A stretch of 64,000 nt of DNA from JADHMP01 sp964386915 (GTDB lineage: Bacteria; Bacteroidota; Bacteroidia; Flavobacteriales; Flavobacteriaceae): contig CAYLUQ010000004.1 of NCBI GenBank assembly GCA_964386915.1, positions 1 to 64,000 of the forward strand, in the 5' to 3' direction. The position numbers and the translations under genes are program-made. The notes beneath the pieces are model-generated. The model searched no databases and had not been told where the DNA came from. It saw only the letters and a list, made by a program, of their open reading frames with translations. Positions 25,077 to 32,768 of the stretch are shown here, in pieces. Position 1 is the first letter of the stretch, and each line of letters opens with the position of its first letter.

Positions 25077-26675
25077 ATGAAAAAAATAGCGCTGCTCAGC
25101 CTAATCTTTTTGAGCCTAGTTGGGTGTCAACCCGAACAAAATTCGCCTCCAAACATTGTGTTTATTATGTCTGATGATCATGCCTATCAGGCTATTAGTG
25201 CCTATGGGCATCAATTGAACGAAACGCCCAACATAGACCGTATTGCCCAAGAAGGGGCGCTTTTTCAAAAGGCCTTTGTGACCAACTCCATTTGTGCTCC
25301 CAGTAGAGCCGTGATGCTCACCGGAAAACACAGCTTTGTGAATGGAAAGGTTGACAATATGCAAGATTTTAATTGGGATCAAGATAATTTTGCCAAACAA
25401 CTTCAAAGTGCTGGCTACCAAACCGCCATGGTAGGAAAAATTCACTTACGTGGCTTGCCACAAGGCTTTGATTATTCGGCTGTATTACCCGGACAAGGGC
25501 AATATTACAACCCCGACTTTATTATAAATGGTGTTACAGAACGCATTGAAGGTTATGTGACCTCCATCACTACTCAATTGAGTTTAGATTGGCTACAAAA
25601 CAAACGCGATAAAGAAAAACCCTTTTTGTTGCTCTATCATCAAAAAGCCCCTCATCGCAATTGGCAACCAGAAGAAAAATACCTCACTCTTTTTGACGAC
25701 AAAACCTTTGACCCCCCTGCTAACTTTTTTGATACTTATGAGAACAGAGGTACAGCAGCCAAAACCCAAGAAATGTTAGTGGCTGCTTCAGAAGAACAAA
25801 TTGCCGCCGCCCATGGTAATGGCGGACACGGCCGTTGGGGGCACGATTTTAAAATGCTGGTTGACCCCTATGGAAATGACACCGGATTTGAAAACGAACT
25901 CAAACGCTTCAACCCAGACCAAAGAAAAGCCTGGTTAGCTGCCTACACACCCAAAAACGATGCCATGAAAGCCCAAAACATGAGCGAAAAAGAAATTGCC
26001 CTGTGGAAATTTAATCGCTATTTGAAAGACTACTTGCGCACCATTCAATCGGTGGACGATGGTGTGGGCGAAGTTTTAGATTATCTCGACCAAGAGGGCT
26101 TGACCGAAAATACGATAGTGGTCTACACCTCCGATCAAGGTTTTTATCTGGGCGAACACGGTTGGTTTGACAAACGTTTTATGTATGAAGAATCGCTTAG
26201 AACTCCCCTCTTGATGCGCTATCCAAAAGAAATTAAACCGGGCACCGTGATTGATCAAATGGTACAAAATTTAGATTTTGCACCCACTTTTTTAGACTAC
26301 GCTGGAGTGGCACAACCACAAGATTTACAAGGCGAATCTTTTCGTAATGTGGTGAGTCAACAAACAGATCAGTGGCGTGATGCTATTTATTATACCTATT
26401 ATGAATATCCGTCTGTGCATATGGTGAAAAGACACTATGGCGTTCGAACGGATCGCTATAAATTGATCCATTTTTATTATGATATAGATGAATGGGAACT
26501 CTATGATCTTGAAAAAGACCCCTCTGAAATGAACAATGTCTATGGACAGGCAGACTATGCTGACATTCAAGAGAATTTACATCAAAAACTGGAGCAACTC
26601 AGAGCCCATTATGGCGATAGCGATGAATTGGATCAAATGCATATAGACAATTATTTGTCACTTTTAAAACCTTAG
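25077..26675 (+). CDS. S1-family sulfatase lipoprotein
   Basis: 532 residues. Signal peptide with lipobox (LSLVGC). The N-terminal metal-binding SDDH (33-36) precedes the sulfatase signature CAPSR (Cys73, Pro75, Arg77), where the cysteine becomes formylglycine. Later motifs include VGKIHL, HQKAPHRNW and YTSDQGFYLGEHGWFDKR, and a typical C-terminal ELYDLEKDPSEMNN. Arylsulfatase-like; related proteins desulfate carbohydrate or glycosaminoglycan chains. No maturation enzyme lies in the window. A -7 variant TATCTTTA is at 25049-25056. Confidence 0.93.
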   Translation: MKKIALLSLIFLSLVGCQPEQNSPPNIVFIMSDDHAYQAISAYGHQLNETPNIDRIAQEGALFQKAFVTNSICAPSRAVMLTGKHSFVNGKVDNMQDFNWDQDNFAKQLQSAGYQTAMVGKIHLRGLPQGFDYSAVLPGQGQYYNPDFIINGVTERIEGYVTSITTQLSLDWLQNKRDKEKPFLLLYHQKAPHRNWQPEEKYLTLFDDKTFDPPANFFDTYENRGTAAKTQEMLVAASEEQIAAAHGNGGHGRWGHDFKMLVDPYGNDTGFENELKRFNPDQRKAWLAAYTPKNDAMKAQNMSEKEIALWKFNRYLKDYLRTIQSVDDGVGEVLDYLDQEGLTENTIVVYTSDQGFYLGEHGWFDKRFMYEESLRTPLLMRYPKEIKPGTVIDQMVQNLDFAPTFLDYAGVAQPQDLQGESFRNVVSQQTDQWRDAIYYTYYEYPSVHMVKRHYGVRTDRYKLIHFYYDIDEWELYDLEKDPSEMNNVYGQADYADIQENLHQKLEQLRAHYGDSDELDQMHIDNYLSLLKP

Positions 26676-26716
26676 TCTCATCAGTTCTATTTTAGACGAT
26701 ATATAAATGAAGACTC

Positions 26717-26953
26717 TTGGATAGTAAGACCATAGACTTGCATGGCATTCGTCATAAAGAAGCTATGCTTTTGGTGCGCGACACCTTAGAAATATTAGAA
26801 GATCAGGGTAGCTTTTCTTTAACCATCATTACTGGAAACTCAAGTGTGCTCCAAGAACGTATTTTTAAAGAAATCTTAGAAAATTCACCTTATAACTATT
26901 TTATCCCTTCTTGGAATTTAGGACAGATTGTGGTAGAATATATTTCACTATAA
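26717..26953 (+). CDS. stand-alone Smr domain protein
   Basis: 78 residues, whole-length Smr domain: IDLHGIRHKEAMLLV, TIITGNSSVLQERI (the usual TGxG is TGNS here) and IVVEYI at the end. Smr domains bind or nick nucleic acids, as in MutS2 C-termini. Start appears to be TTG at 26717; the only ATG nearby (26707) is out of frame and stops after six codons. Convergent with the GH51 gene. Confidence 0.75.
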   Translation: MDSKTIDLHGIRHKEAMLLVRDTLEILEDQGSFSLTIITGNSSVLQERIFKEILENSPYNYFIPSWNLGQIVVEYISL

Positions 26954-27023
26954 CAATAGGACAAGAACCAAGGCTTAAATCAATCTGCATTTTTTCGATT
27001 AATGACAGACACAAAATTTATGC

Positions 27024-27090
27024 TTTTTGGCTTTTTTGGGCCTTTTTTTGTTCTTTTTAGGCATTTTTGGGTCATTTTTTGCCTTTTTTT
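27024..27090. other. helically phased T-tract array (predicted curved DNA)
   Basis: Seven T-runs of 5-7 bases occur at 27024-27028, 27032-27037, 27043-27049, 27054-27058, 27064-27068, 27075-27080 and 27084-27090. Their centres are about 26, 34.5, 46, 56, 66, 77.5 and 87 (plus 27000), a mean step of about 10.2 bp. That matches the DNA helical repeat, so intrinsic bending is expected. It occupies the gap between the convergent Smr and GH51 genes and encodes nothing. Confidence 0.7.
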
Positions 27091-27161
27091 GACAAAAAAC
27101 AACTAAACACGATATACTGCAAAGGCTAAAAATTCTTGTTTGAACATACCCTCTAAGGGAC

Positions 27162-29141
27162 TTATTTTTTTAAAAATGTAATCACACTAAACGATTGCGG
27201 TGGAACCTGATAGGCATTGGTTTTTGTGTTCCAAATAAGATCTTGAGTATAGGGACTTATCTTATCAGGTGAAGCAACACTATTCGTGGCGTTCAAATCC
27301 TCAAAAGCTAAAACTTCTGTTTGTACCTTACGTTTAAAGGATGCACCTTCTAGCTCAATTTGAATGGTTTGTGCAGTAGGAGCAGTATTGACCAGTTTTA
27401 AAATAATTTCATTGGTGTGATCATCTAATACGGCTGAGGCATATAATTGGTGTTGCCCAATAGGTTTTTCATTGTTAAGTTTAGCCTCTAAAAGATGGGT
27501 GCCAGGATTTTGACCAAACATTTTTTGAACATAAAAACTAGGCGTGCCATAGGTGGTTAAATTAGTAAACCAGATCAAATCTGTCTTCCATTGCCATCCT
27601 TCTATATGGGCCATTAGAGGGGCATAAGAGGTCATGGTAACCACGTCTGCATTACGTTCAATTCCCGTTAAAAAAGCGGCTTCAGACAAAGCGCACTCCC
27701 AATTATTTTCGTTAAGCGGACTAGCAATAGCAACAGACTGTGCAGCATATTCTCCGGCAAAAACCTTGGGTCCTTTTCGGTCGTAGCTGTCATACCGATC
27801 AGCATTTTGTCTAAACCATTCGGGAGAACGATAGTAATGTTCGTCCACAATTTCGGCATTTAATTCTCTTAGAGCCTCCCAGCCATAATCAAAATAGTCT
27901 CCTTCTGGAAAAGGCCCCGATCCGGAAACAATAATTATTTCGGGATACTGTTTTTTTATCGCTTTTTCAAATGCCTTGTAGCGTTCAATATAAGCTGGCC
28001 CCCATTGTTCATTTCCTATGCCTATATAATGCATATTAAAGGGTTCAGGATGCCCCATTTGATGACGCAGACTTCCCCATTGGGTGTCTTGGTTTCCGTT
28101 GGCAAATTCAATGAGGTCTAAAGCATCTTGAATGTAGGGATCCAACTCCTCCATAGGCACCAATTCGCCGGTATTGAATTGACAAGCCATGCCACACCCT
28201 AAAATGGGAAGTGCCTCCGCTCCTAAATCTTCAGAAAGTAGAAAATATTCGTAAAAACCAAGTCCAAAACTTTGAAAATAATCAGGTGTTAATCGGTGAT
28301 TAAATTCTGTATTCCAACGATTGATTAAATTTTCTCTTTCCTCAACGGGGCCAACCGTTTTTTTCCATTGATAGCGTTGGGCTAGATTTCGGCCTTCTAC
28401 TATGCATCCTCCTGGAAAACGCAAAAAGCCCGGATTGAGTTCTTCTAATCGTTCCACTAAATCTTTTCGAAGTCCCTTTTTTCTCCCTTTCCAAGTGTCT
28501 TCTGGAAAAAGTGAGATCATATCCAATGCCACACTGCCTCTGCCCTTAAATCGCAACCGCAGTGTTGCTTTTTCAGCTGTTTGGGTGGCAACAAAAGTAT
28601 TTTCTAAATAGGTCCAATCGTTTTCTTCAAAAGATAGGGAGGTGCTTCCCACAATGGTTCCTTCTGGATTAATCAGCTCCGCTATAATCGTAGTAATTCC
28701 TTGTGGTCTGGCCGCTTTTAAGGAAAATAGGTAGCGGGCATTAGCTTTAATTCCCATGCCCCTGAAACCTTCATTATGTAGCTCATAGCCCTTGTCGTTA
28801 TTGACTTGTACTTCTAAATATCGTTTGTTAACGGGATCATCCAAATATTGGATAACAGTTGCCATTCCACTGTCTTTATTTAAGGTATGGCGATCAGAAT
28901 GGGGTTCCTGCCACCCCATTTTAGGCAAGGGAAACTCAAACGATCTATTTTTTACCAACTCGGCATAAATTCCACCATCAGCCGCAAAGTTGATGTCTTC
29001 AAAAAAAATACCATACATGGTAGGGGCAATTTCAGATAGCTTTTTTGAGGCTTCAATTTTAAGGGTATGCTGCTGTGCTAATCCACCTTGAAAAATGAGG
29101 AGAGCAACTAGTATGCTTCTTGTTAAGTTTTGTGTGCGCAT
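27162..29141 (-). CDS. alpha-L-arabinofuranosidase (GH51)
   Basis: 659 residues. Signal peptide ending GGLAQQ. After the PTMYGIFFEDINFAADGGIYAEL N-terminus (residues 40-62, the GH51 hallmark) there is a carbohydrate-binding-like insertion (about 80-215), then the TIM barrel with FLRFPGGCIVEG. The acid/base is Glu378 in GIGNEQWGP; the nucleophile is probably Glu464 in FAGEYA. It removes arabinofuranosyl groups from arabinan or arabinoxylan, or possibly related linkages. Two palindromes lie upstream (29197-29236). A single gene, convergent with Smr. Confidence 0.95.
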   Translation of the reverse strand: MRTQNLTRSILVALLIFQGGLAQQHTLKIEASKKLSEIAPTMYGIFFEDINFAADGGIYAELVKNRSFEFPLPKMGWQEPHSDRHTLNKDSGMATVIQYLDDPVNKRYLEVQVNNDKGYELHNEGFRGMGIKANARYLFSLKAARPQGITTIIAELINPEGTIVGSTSLSFEENDWTYLENTFVATQTAEKATLRLRFKGRGSVALDMISLFPEDTWKGRKKGLRKDLVERLEELNPGFLRFPGGCIVEGRNLAQRYQWKKTVGPVEERENLINRWNTEFNHRLTPDYFQSFGLGFYEYFLLSEDLGAEALPILGCGMACQFNTGELVPMEELDPYIQDALDLIEFANGNQDTQWGSLRHQMGHPEPFNMHYIGIGNEQWGPAYIERYKAFEKAIKKQYPEIIIVSGSGPFPEGDYFDYGWEALRELNAEIVDEHYYRSPEWFRQNADRYDSYDRKGPKVFAGEYAAQSVAIASPLNENNWECALSEAAFLTGIERNADVVTMTSYAPLMAHIEGWQWKTDLIWFTNLTTYGTPSFYVQKMFGQNPGTHLLEAKLNNEKPIGQHQLYASAVLDDHTNEIILKLVNTAPTAQTIQIELEGASFKRKVQTEVLAFEDLNATNSVASPDKISPYTQDLIWNTKTNAYQVPPQSFSVITFLKK

Positions 29142-29196
29142 GAATCTATTTTTGGATATTGTATCAACAGGTTTATTAATAAGTGTTAAAATAACG

Positions 29197-29236
29197 CTTA
29201 TTTTTAATTATAAAAATAAGTTAGTTTAATTAAACT
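29197..29236. promoter_or_regulatory. tandem palindromes upstream of GH51 (possible operators)
   Basis: CTTATTTTT (29197-29205) and AAAAATAAG (29212-29220) form a perfect 9-bp inverted repeat. Next to it AGTTTAATTAAACT (29223-29236) is a perfect 14-bp palindrome. They sit 56-95 bp before the GH51 start, a position fitting regulator binding. Confidence 0.4.
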
Positions 29237-29503
29237 CCAAACTTATATGCATTCAATGCTTATGAAATATGAGGCTCAAAGGTTTTATGCAATATTTTAT
29301 TTAATTATGTTAAATTCTTTCCCTTTGAAAAAAGGGAATAAAGTAAACAAATTTCAATTTCCAATTAAGGGAGATTAGCTCAAACCACCACATTACAAAA
29401 CTCCCCCAAACAACACCCCCCCTAAAACTACAACACAGGAACCTTAGGCTAAGTGAATAATATCAATGGATTTGAAGGGATTTGAATTGGAGGCATTGGA
29501 GTA
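29237..29503. other. non-coding gap
   Basis: No open frame, RNA fold or repeat of note was recognised. It has a C-run near 29416 and a tandem GGATTTGAA near 29470-29488. Confidence 0.5.
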
Positions 29504-29531
29504 AAAGAAAAACCCTCCGCTTGGGAGAGTT
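29504..29531 (-). terminator. terminator of the DUF1059 gene
   Basis: On the minus strand AACTCTCC and GGAGGGTT (complement of 29524-29531 and 29511-29518) pair with one G-T wobble around CAAGC and run into TTTTTC. It lies 25 bp after the DUF1059 stop. Confidence 0.7.
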
Positions 29532-29555
29532 ACGTTTATTAATAGATTAGACTAA

Positions 29556-29723
29556 TCACACATCAGTCATTACACCTTTTACTGCTTCAACAACCTCATC
29601 TGTTAGGGTCATTTTATGAACCCCAGTAGCATGGTCTGCAACTTGACGCATTACTTCCTCAAGTGTTCCTTTTGCAACAAAATCACAATTGTTTCCTAAA
29701 TCTGCGCACTTTACTTGTTTCAT
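29556..29723 (-). CDS. DUF1059 small protein
   Basis: 55 residues, ATG complement of 29721-29723, TGA at 29556. MKQVKCADLGNNCDFVAKG opens with the two cysteines typical of DUF1059 (Cys6, Cys13). The helical TLEEVMRQVADHATGVHKM follows the family pattern, ending VVEAVKGVMTDV. Predicted metal-binding peptide of unknown role. It has its own terminator (29504-29531). Confidence 0.88.
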   Translation of the reverse strand: MKQVKCADLGNNCDFVAKGTLEEVMRQVADHATGVHKMTLTDEVVEAVKGVMTDV

Positions 29724-29870
29724 TTTAATTGATTTATGGTTTATAATACCTCTTAGATAGAGAGAATGGTTTACATATCAAATCCCATTCCCCTATTTCA
29801 ATTAAAAACCGTTATCCAAAACCCATTCTGCTGTATATTGTTTGAAGGAATATTTTTTTAGATTTATGGA

Positions 29871-30632
29871 ATGAGAATTTTACGTCCATTATTTTTTTTC
29901 TTTTTTAGTTTTGCTCAATTCACACTCGCTCAAAATGCAAATCAAATTAAGATTCATTCACACAACGATTATAAACAAAGTACTCCTTTTTGGTTGGCTT
30001 ATGAAAATGGACTTCATTCTATTGAAATAGATCTCTTTTTTAAAAATGATTTTTTATATGTTACTCATGATAAGAAAGAAATTATTGAAGAGCATACAAT
30101 CGAAAGCCTATATTTAAATCCTCTGAAAAGCGTGATAACCAAACAGCAGGGGTTAAACCAAAAAATTCAGCTCTTAATTGACCTTAAGTCTGAATCAACA
30201 ATCACTCTTAATAAGCTTATCAAAATTCTAAATCAATACCCACAGATAATAAACCATGAAAATGTCTCTATAGTGATTTCAGGAAACCGGCCAGATCCAG
30301 CTGACTATATCAAGTACCCTGATTTTATTCTTTTCGACTATCAAAGTCTTCAACCGCTTAAAAATGAAGAAACATGGTCTAAGATTGCCTTGATTAGTTT
30401 AAACTTTAAAACCATTTCTAATTGGAAGGGAAAAGGCAAAATGACTGAAAAAGATTATTATAAAGTTGATTCAGTGATAAAAAAAGCACATAATTACGAT
30501 AAACCTTTTAGGTTTTGGGCTACTCCAGATACTGAAGTTGCATGGAAAACATTTGTGCAATTGGGAGTTGACTTCATTAATACAGACGATCCAGTTCGAG
30601 CCTCTACATATTTAAGCAAAAAGGCTAACTAG
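29871..30632 (+). CDS. PLC-like / glycerophosphodiester phosphodiesterase-type protein
   Basis: 253 residues. Signal peptide to about FTLAQ. The start of the domain IKIHSHNDYKQSTPFW (His and Asn/Asp), then HSIEIDLFFKNDFLYVTHDKKEI (E.D and TH), matches the PI-PLC/GDPD TIM-barrel active-site layout of the Aim6-like subgroup. Later it has RFWATPD and FINTDDP near the end. Secreted phosphodiesterase on an unknown lipid- or glycerol-phosphate substrate. AT-rich relative to flanking genes. Confidence 0.8.
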   Translation: MRILRPLFFFFFSFAQFTLAQNANQIKIHSHNDYKQSTPFWLAYENGLHSIEIDLFFKNDFLYVTHDKKEIIEEHTIESLYLNPLKSVITKQQGLNQKIQLLIDLKSESTITLNKLIKILNQYPQIINHENVSIVISGNRPDPADYIKYPDFILFDYQSLQPLKNEETWSKIALISLNFKTISNWKGKGKMTEKDYYKVDSVIKKAHNYDKPFRFWATPDTEVAWKTFVQLGVDFINTDDPVRASTYLSKKAN

Positions 30633-30828
30633 TTTCTTCACAGCAAATATCAGAAACCTCTAATCTGAAAAATGGTTTTTTAAAAAGGAGTAAAAAGGGT
30701 TTAGTGTGTTTTATTGATTAAAAAGAAAACTCTCCTGATCAACAACTTTTTAGGAACTCACTATTTTGATTACATTAGAGGATACATTCAATTTTTAAAA
30801 ACGAAACGCATAAACTAGAATCAACACT

Positions 30829-32418
30829 TTGAAAAAAATACAATTGCTAATCATTTTGACAGGACTTCTTTCTCTATGGTCTTGTCAAAAAGATGAAAAG
30901 AGTTTTAAAAAGCCAAATATATTAATTGCCATTGCAGACGACCAGTCCTATCCGCATTCTAGCATCTACGGATTTTCTGAAATTCAAACACCAGCTTTTG
31001 ACTTTGTGGCCAAAAGTGGTAGCCTATTTCACAATGCATTTGTGGCTGCACCCGGTTGCAGTCCCTCTAGAGCAGCTCTTTTAACTGGAAAAAATATTTG
31101 GGAATTGGAAGAAGCTGGAACACATGCTAGTAATTTTCCTTCCAAGTTCAAGGTCTTTACAGAGGACTTTGAAGAAAATGGATATCATGTTGGATTTACA
31201 GGAAAAGGATGGGGGCCTGGCAATTGGCAAATTAGTGGGAGAACTCAAAACCCCGCAGGAAAATCTTATAACAATCATTTTCTTACTGATACTCCTACAA
31301 CAGGAATTAGCAAGAAAGATTATGTAGAAAATTTCAAAGAGTTTTTGCACGAAAAGGAAAGTGATCAACCTTTTGTTTTCTGGTTTGGCGCCCACGAACC
31401 TCATAGAATATATGAATATGGAACAGGAAAAAGAGCAGGTAAAGAAATAGAAAAAGTTAGCGTGCCTGCTTTTTTACCAAATACAGAAATTGTGAAAAAT
31501 GATATACTCGATTATATTCTTGAAATTGAATATTTTGATCAAAACCTACTTCAAATGATAGAATTGCTGCGAGAAAATGGAGAACTTAACAATACTATTA
31601 TTATTGTTACAGCAGACAACGGAATGCCTTTCCCCTATGCAAAAGCAAATGTGCAAGAGTTTGGCACCCATGTTCCATTGGCTATTTCTGTTCCAGGTGG
31701 AATAAAAGAAAATGTGAATCATGATCCTGTCAGTTTAATTGATTTGGCTCCTACCCTTCTTGATCTTTGCGGATTAAAAAAAAGAAAAGATATGAGCGGA
31801 AAAAGCTTACGGTCTCTTTTAACTCAAAAAAATCCTCCGCTGCATAGAAATTATGTATTAACCGGAAGAGAAAGGCATACCCATGCAAGACCTGAGAATC
31901 TTGGCTATCCTGCAAGAGCCATTCGAACTCAAGATTTTTTATATGTATATCACTTTTTCCCCAATAGATGGCCGGCAGGTGATCCTGTTCCCGTAACTCC
32001 TACTAATGACCAAAATAATATAAGGGAGGGGTTTCAGTCTTTATATCCTGGTTTTCATGATGTAGATGACTCGCCCTCTAAAGAGGCAGTAATGGCCTAC
32101 CAAGATTCTATTTATTTTGAGCTAGCATTAGCTAAAAGACCACGGGAACAACTTTATGACATTAAAAAAGATCCCTATTGTATAAACAATATCATCGAAC
32201 AACCTAGCTATAAACAAATTGCCAATGAACTAAAAAATGAGCTTATGGCAGCATTAAAAGAACAGCGAGATCCGAGGGTTTTTGAAAATCCTATTTTCGA
32301 TAGTTATCCACGCTATTCTAACATGCGTAATTTCTCTGGATTTAACAAAAGAGGTGAATACAACAAAGCCTTTATTAAACAAACACAATTAGAAAAAAAT
32401 GAATCTAGCGGAATGTGA
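30829..32418 (+). CDS. sulfatase lipoprotein, heparan N-sulfatase-like
   Basis: 529 residues from TTG 30829; no usable ATG lies upstream, and this start places the lipobox signal (LLSLWSC) correctly. Metal site ADDQ (37-40), then CSPSR (Cys77, Pro79, Arg81). The N-terminal pattern (SSIYGFSEIQTPAFDFVAKSG, PGCSPSRAALLTGKN) and GFTGKGWGPGNW recall sulfatases of the N-sulfoglucosamine sulfohydrolase group. HEPHR and VTADNGMP are further active-site segments. Substrate unproven. AT-rich, unlike the first sulfatase. Confidence 0.9.
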   Translation: MKKIQLLIILTGLLSLWSCQKDEKSFKKPNILIAIADDQSYPHSSIYGFSEIQTPAFDFVAKSGSLFHNAFVAAPGCSPSRAALLTGKNIWELEEAGTHASNFPSKFKVFTEDFEENGYHVGFTGKGWGPGNWQISGRTQNPAGKSYNNHFLTDTPTTGISKKDYVENFKEFLHEKESDQPFVFWFGAHEPHRIYEYGTGKRAGKEIEKVSVPAFLPNTEIVKNDILDYILEIEYFDQNLLQMIELLRENGELNNTIIIVTADNGMPFPYAKANVQEFGTHVPLAISVPGGIKENVNHDPVSLIDLAPTLLDLCGLKKRKDMSGKSLRSLLTQKNPPLHRNYVLTGRERHTHARPENLGYPARAIRTQDFLYVYHFFPNRWPAGDPVPVTPTNDQNNIREGFQSLYPGFHDVDDSPSKEAVMAYQDSIYFELALAKRPREQLYDIKKDPYCINNIIEQPSYKQIANELKNELMAALKEQRDPRVFENPIFDSYPRYSNMRNFSGFNKRGEYNKAFIKQTQLEKNESSGM

Positions 32419-32523
32419 TGGGAAGAAGGAGGGTGTTAGGTGTGTCACTATTGATATACTTTTCATAAAGGACTAAAAGTTTCAAACTAGAAAACCGTTA
32501 ATTGATCTTGCTTAAAAAACAGC

Positions 32524-32691
32524 TCATATTTGTGCCATAGATTGAAAAGTTACTGCATAATAATAGGTTACAGCCGCTTTTTTTTGGGCCACTTCAACAG
32601 CAATAGATTTTAAAATAGCCTCAATCAGTTTTGATTCTCGGGTATTAACTAAAAAAAGTGAACTTTCACCGGCTGCAAAGGCTTTTTTAAA
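32524..32691 (-). pseudogene. C-terminal remnant of a TolC-family outer-membrane protein
   Basis: On the minus strand a 55-codon segment reads FKKAFAAGESSLFLVNTRES, continuing into KLIEAILKSIAVEV and a stop. This matches the 'F.AGESSLFLVN.RE.KLI.A..K' C-terminal helices of TolC-family efflux proteins. An in-frame TGA stands directly upstream (32692-32694) and no start codon exists, so it is a decayed fragment. The rest of the 32.4-32.77 kb gap shows no gene. Confidence 0.75.
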
Positions 32692-32768
32692 TCATATTAG
32701 GATAAACAAAGAGGCTATTGTCCACAAACATTTTAAATGGTATAATACCTTCTAAATAATTATGTCTA

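Noticed and set aside
26954..27161. T-rich gap as a simple terminator
   Set aside because: No stem was found with the T-runs; the regular 10-bp phasing fits curved DNA better.
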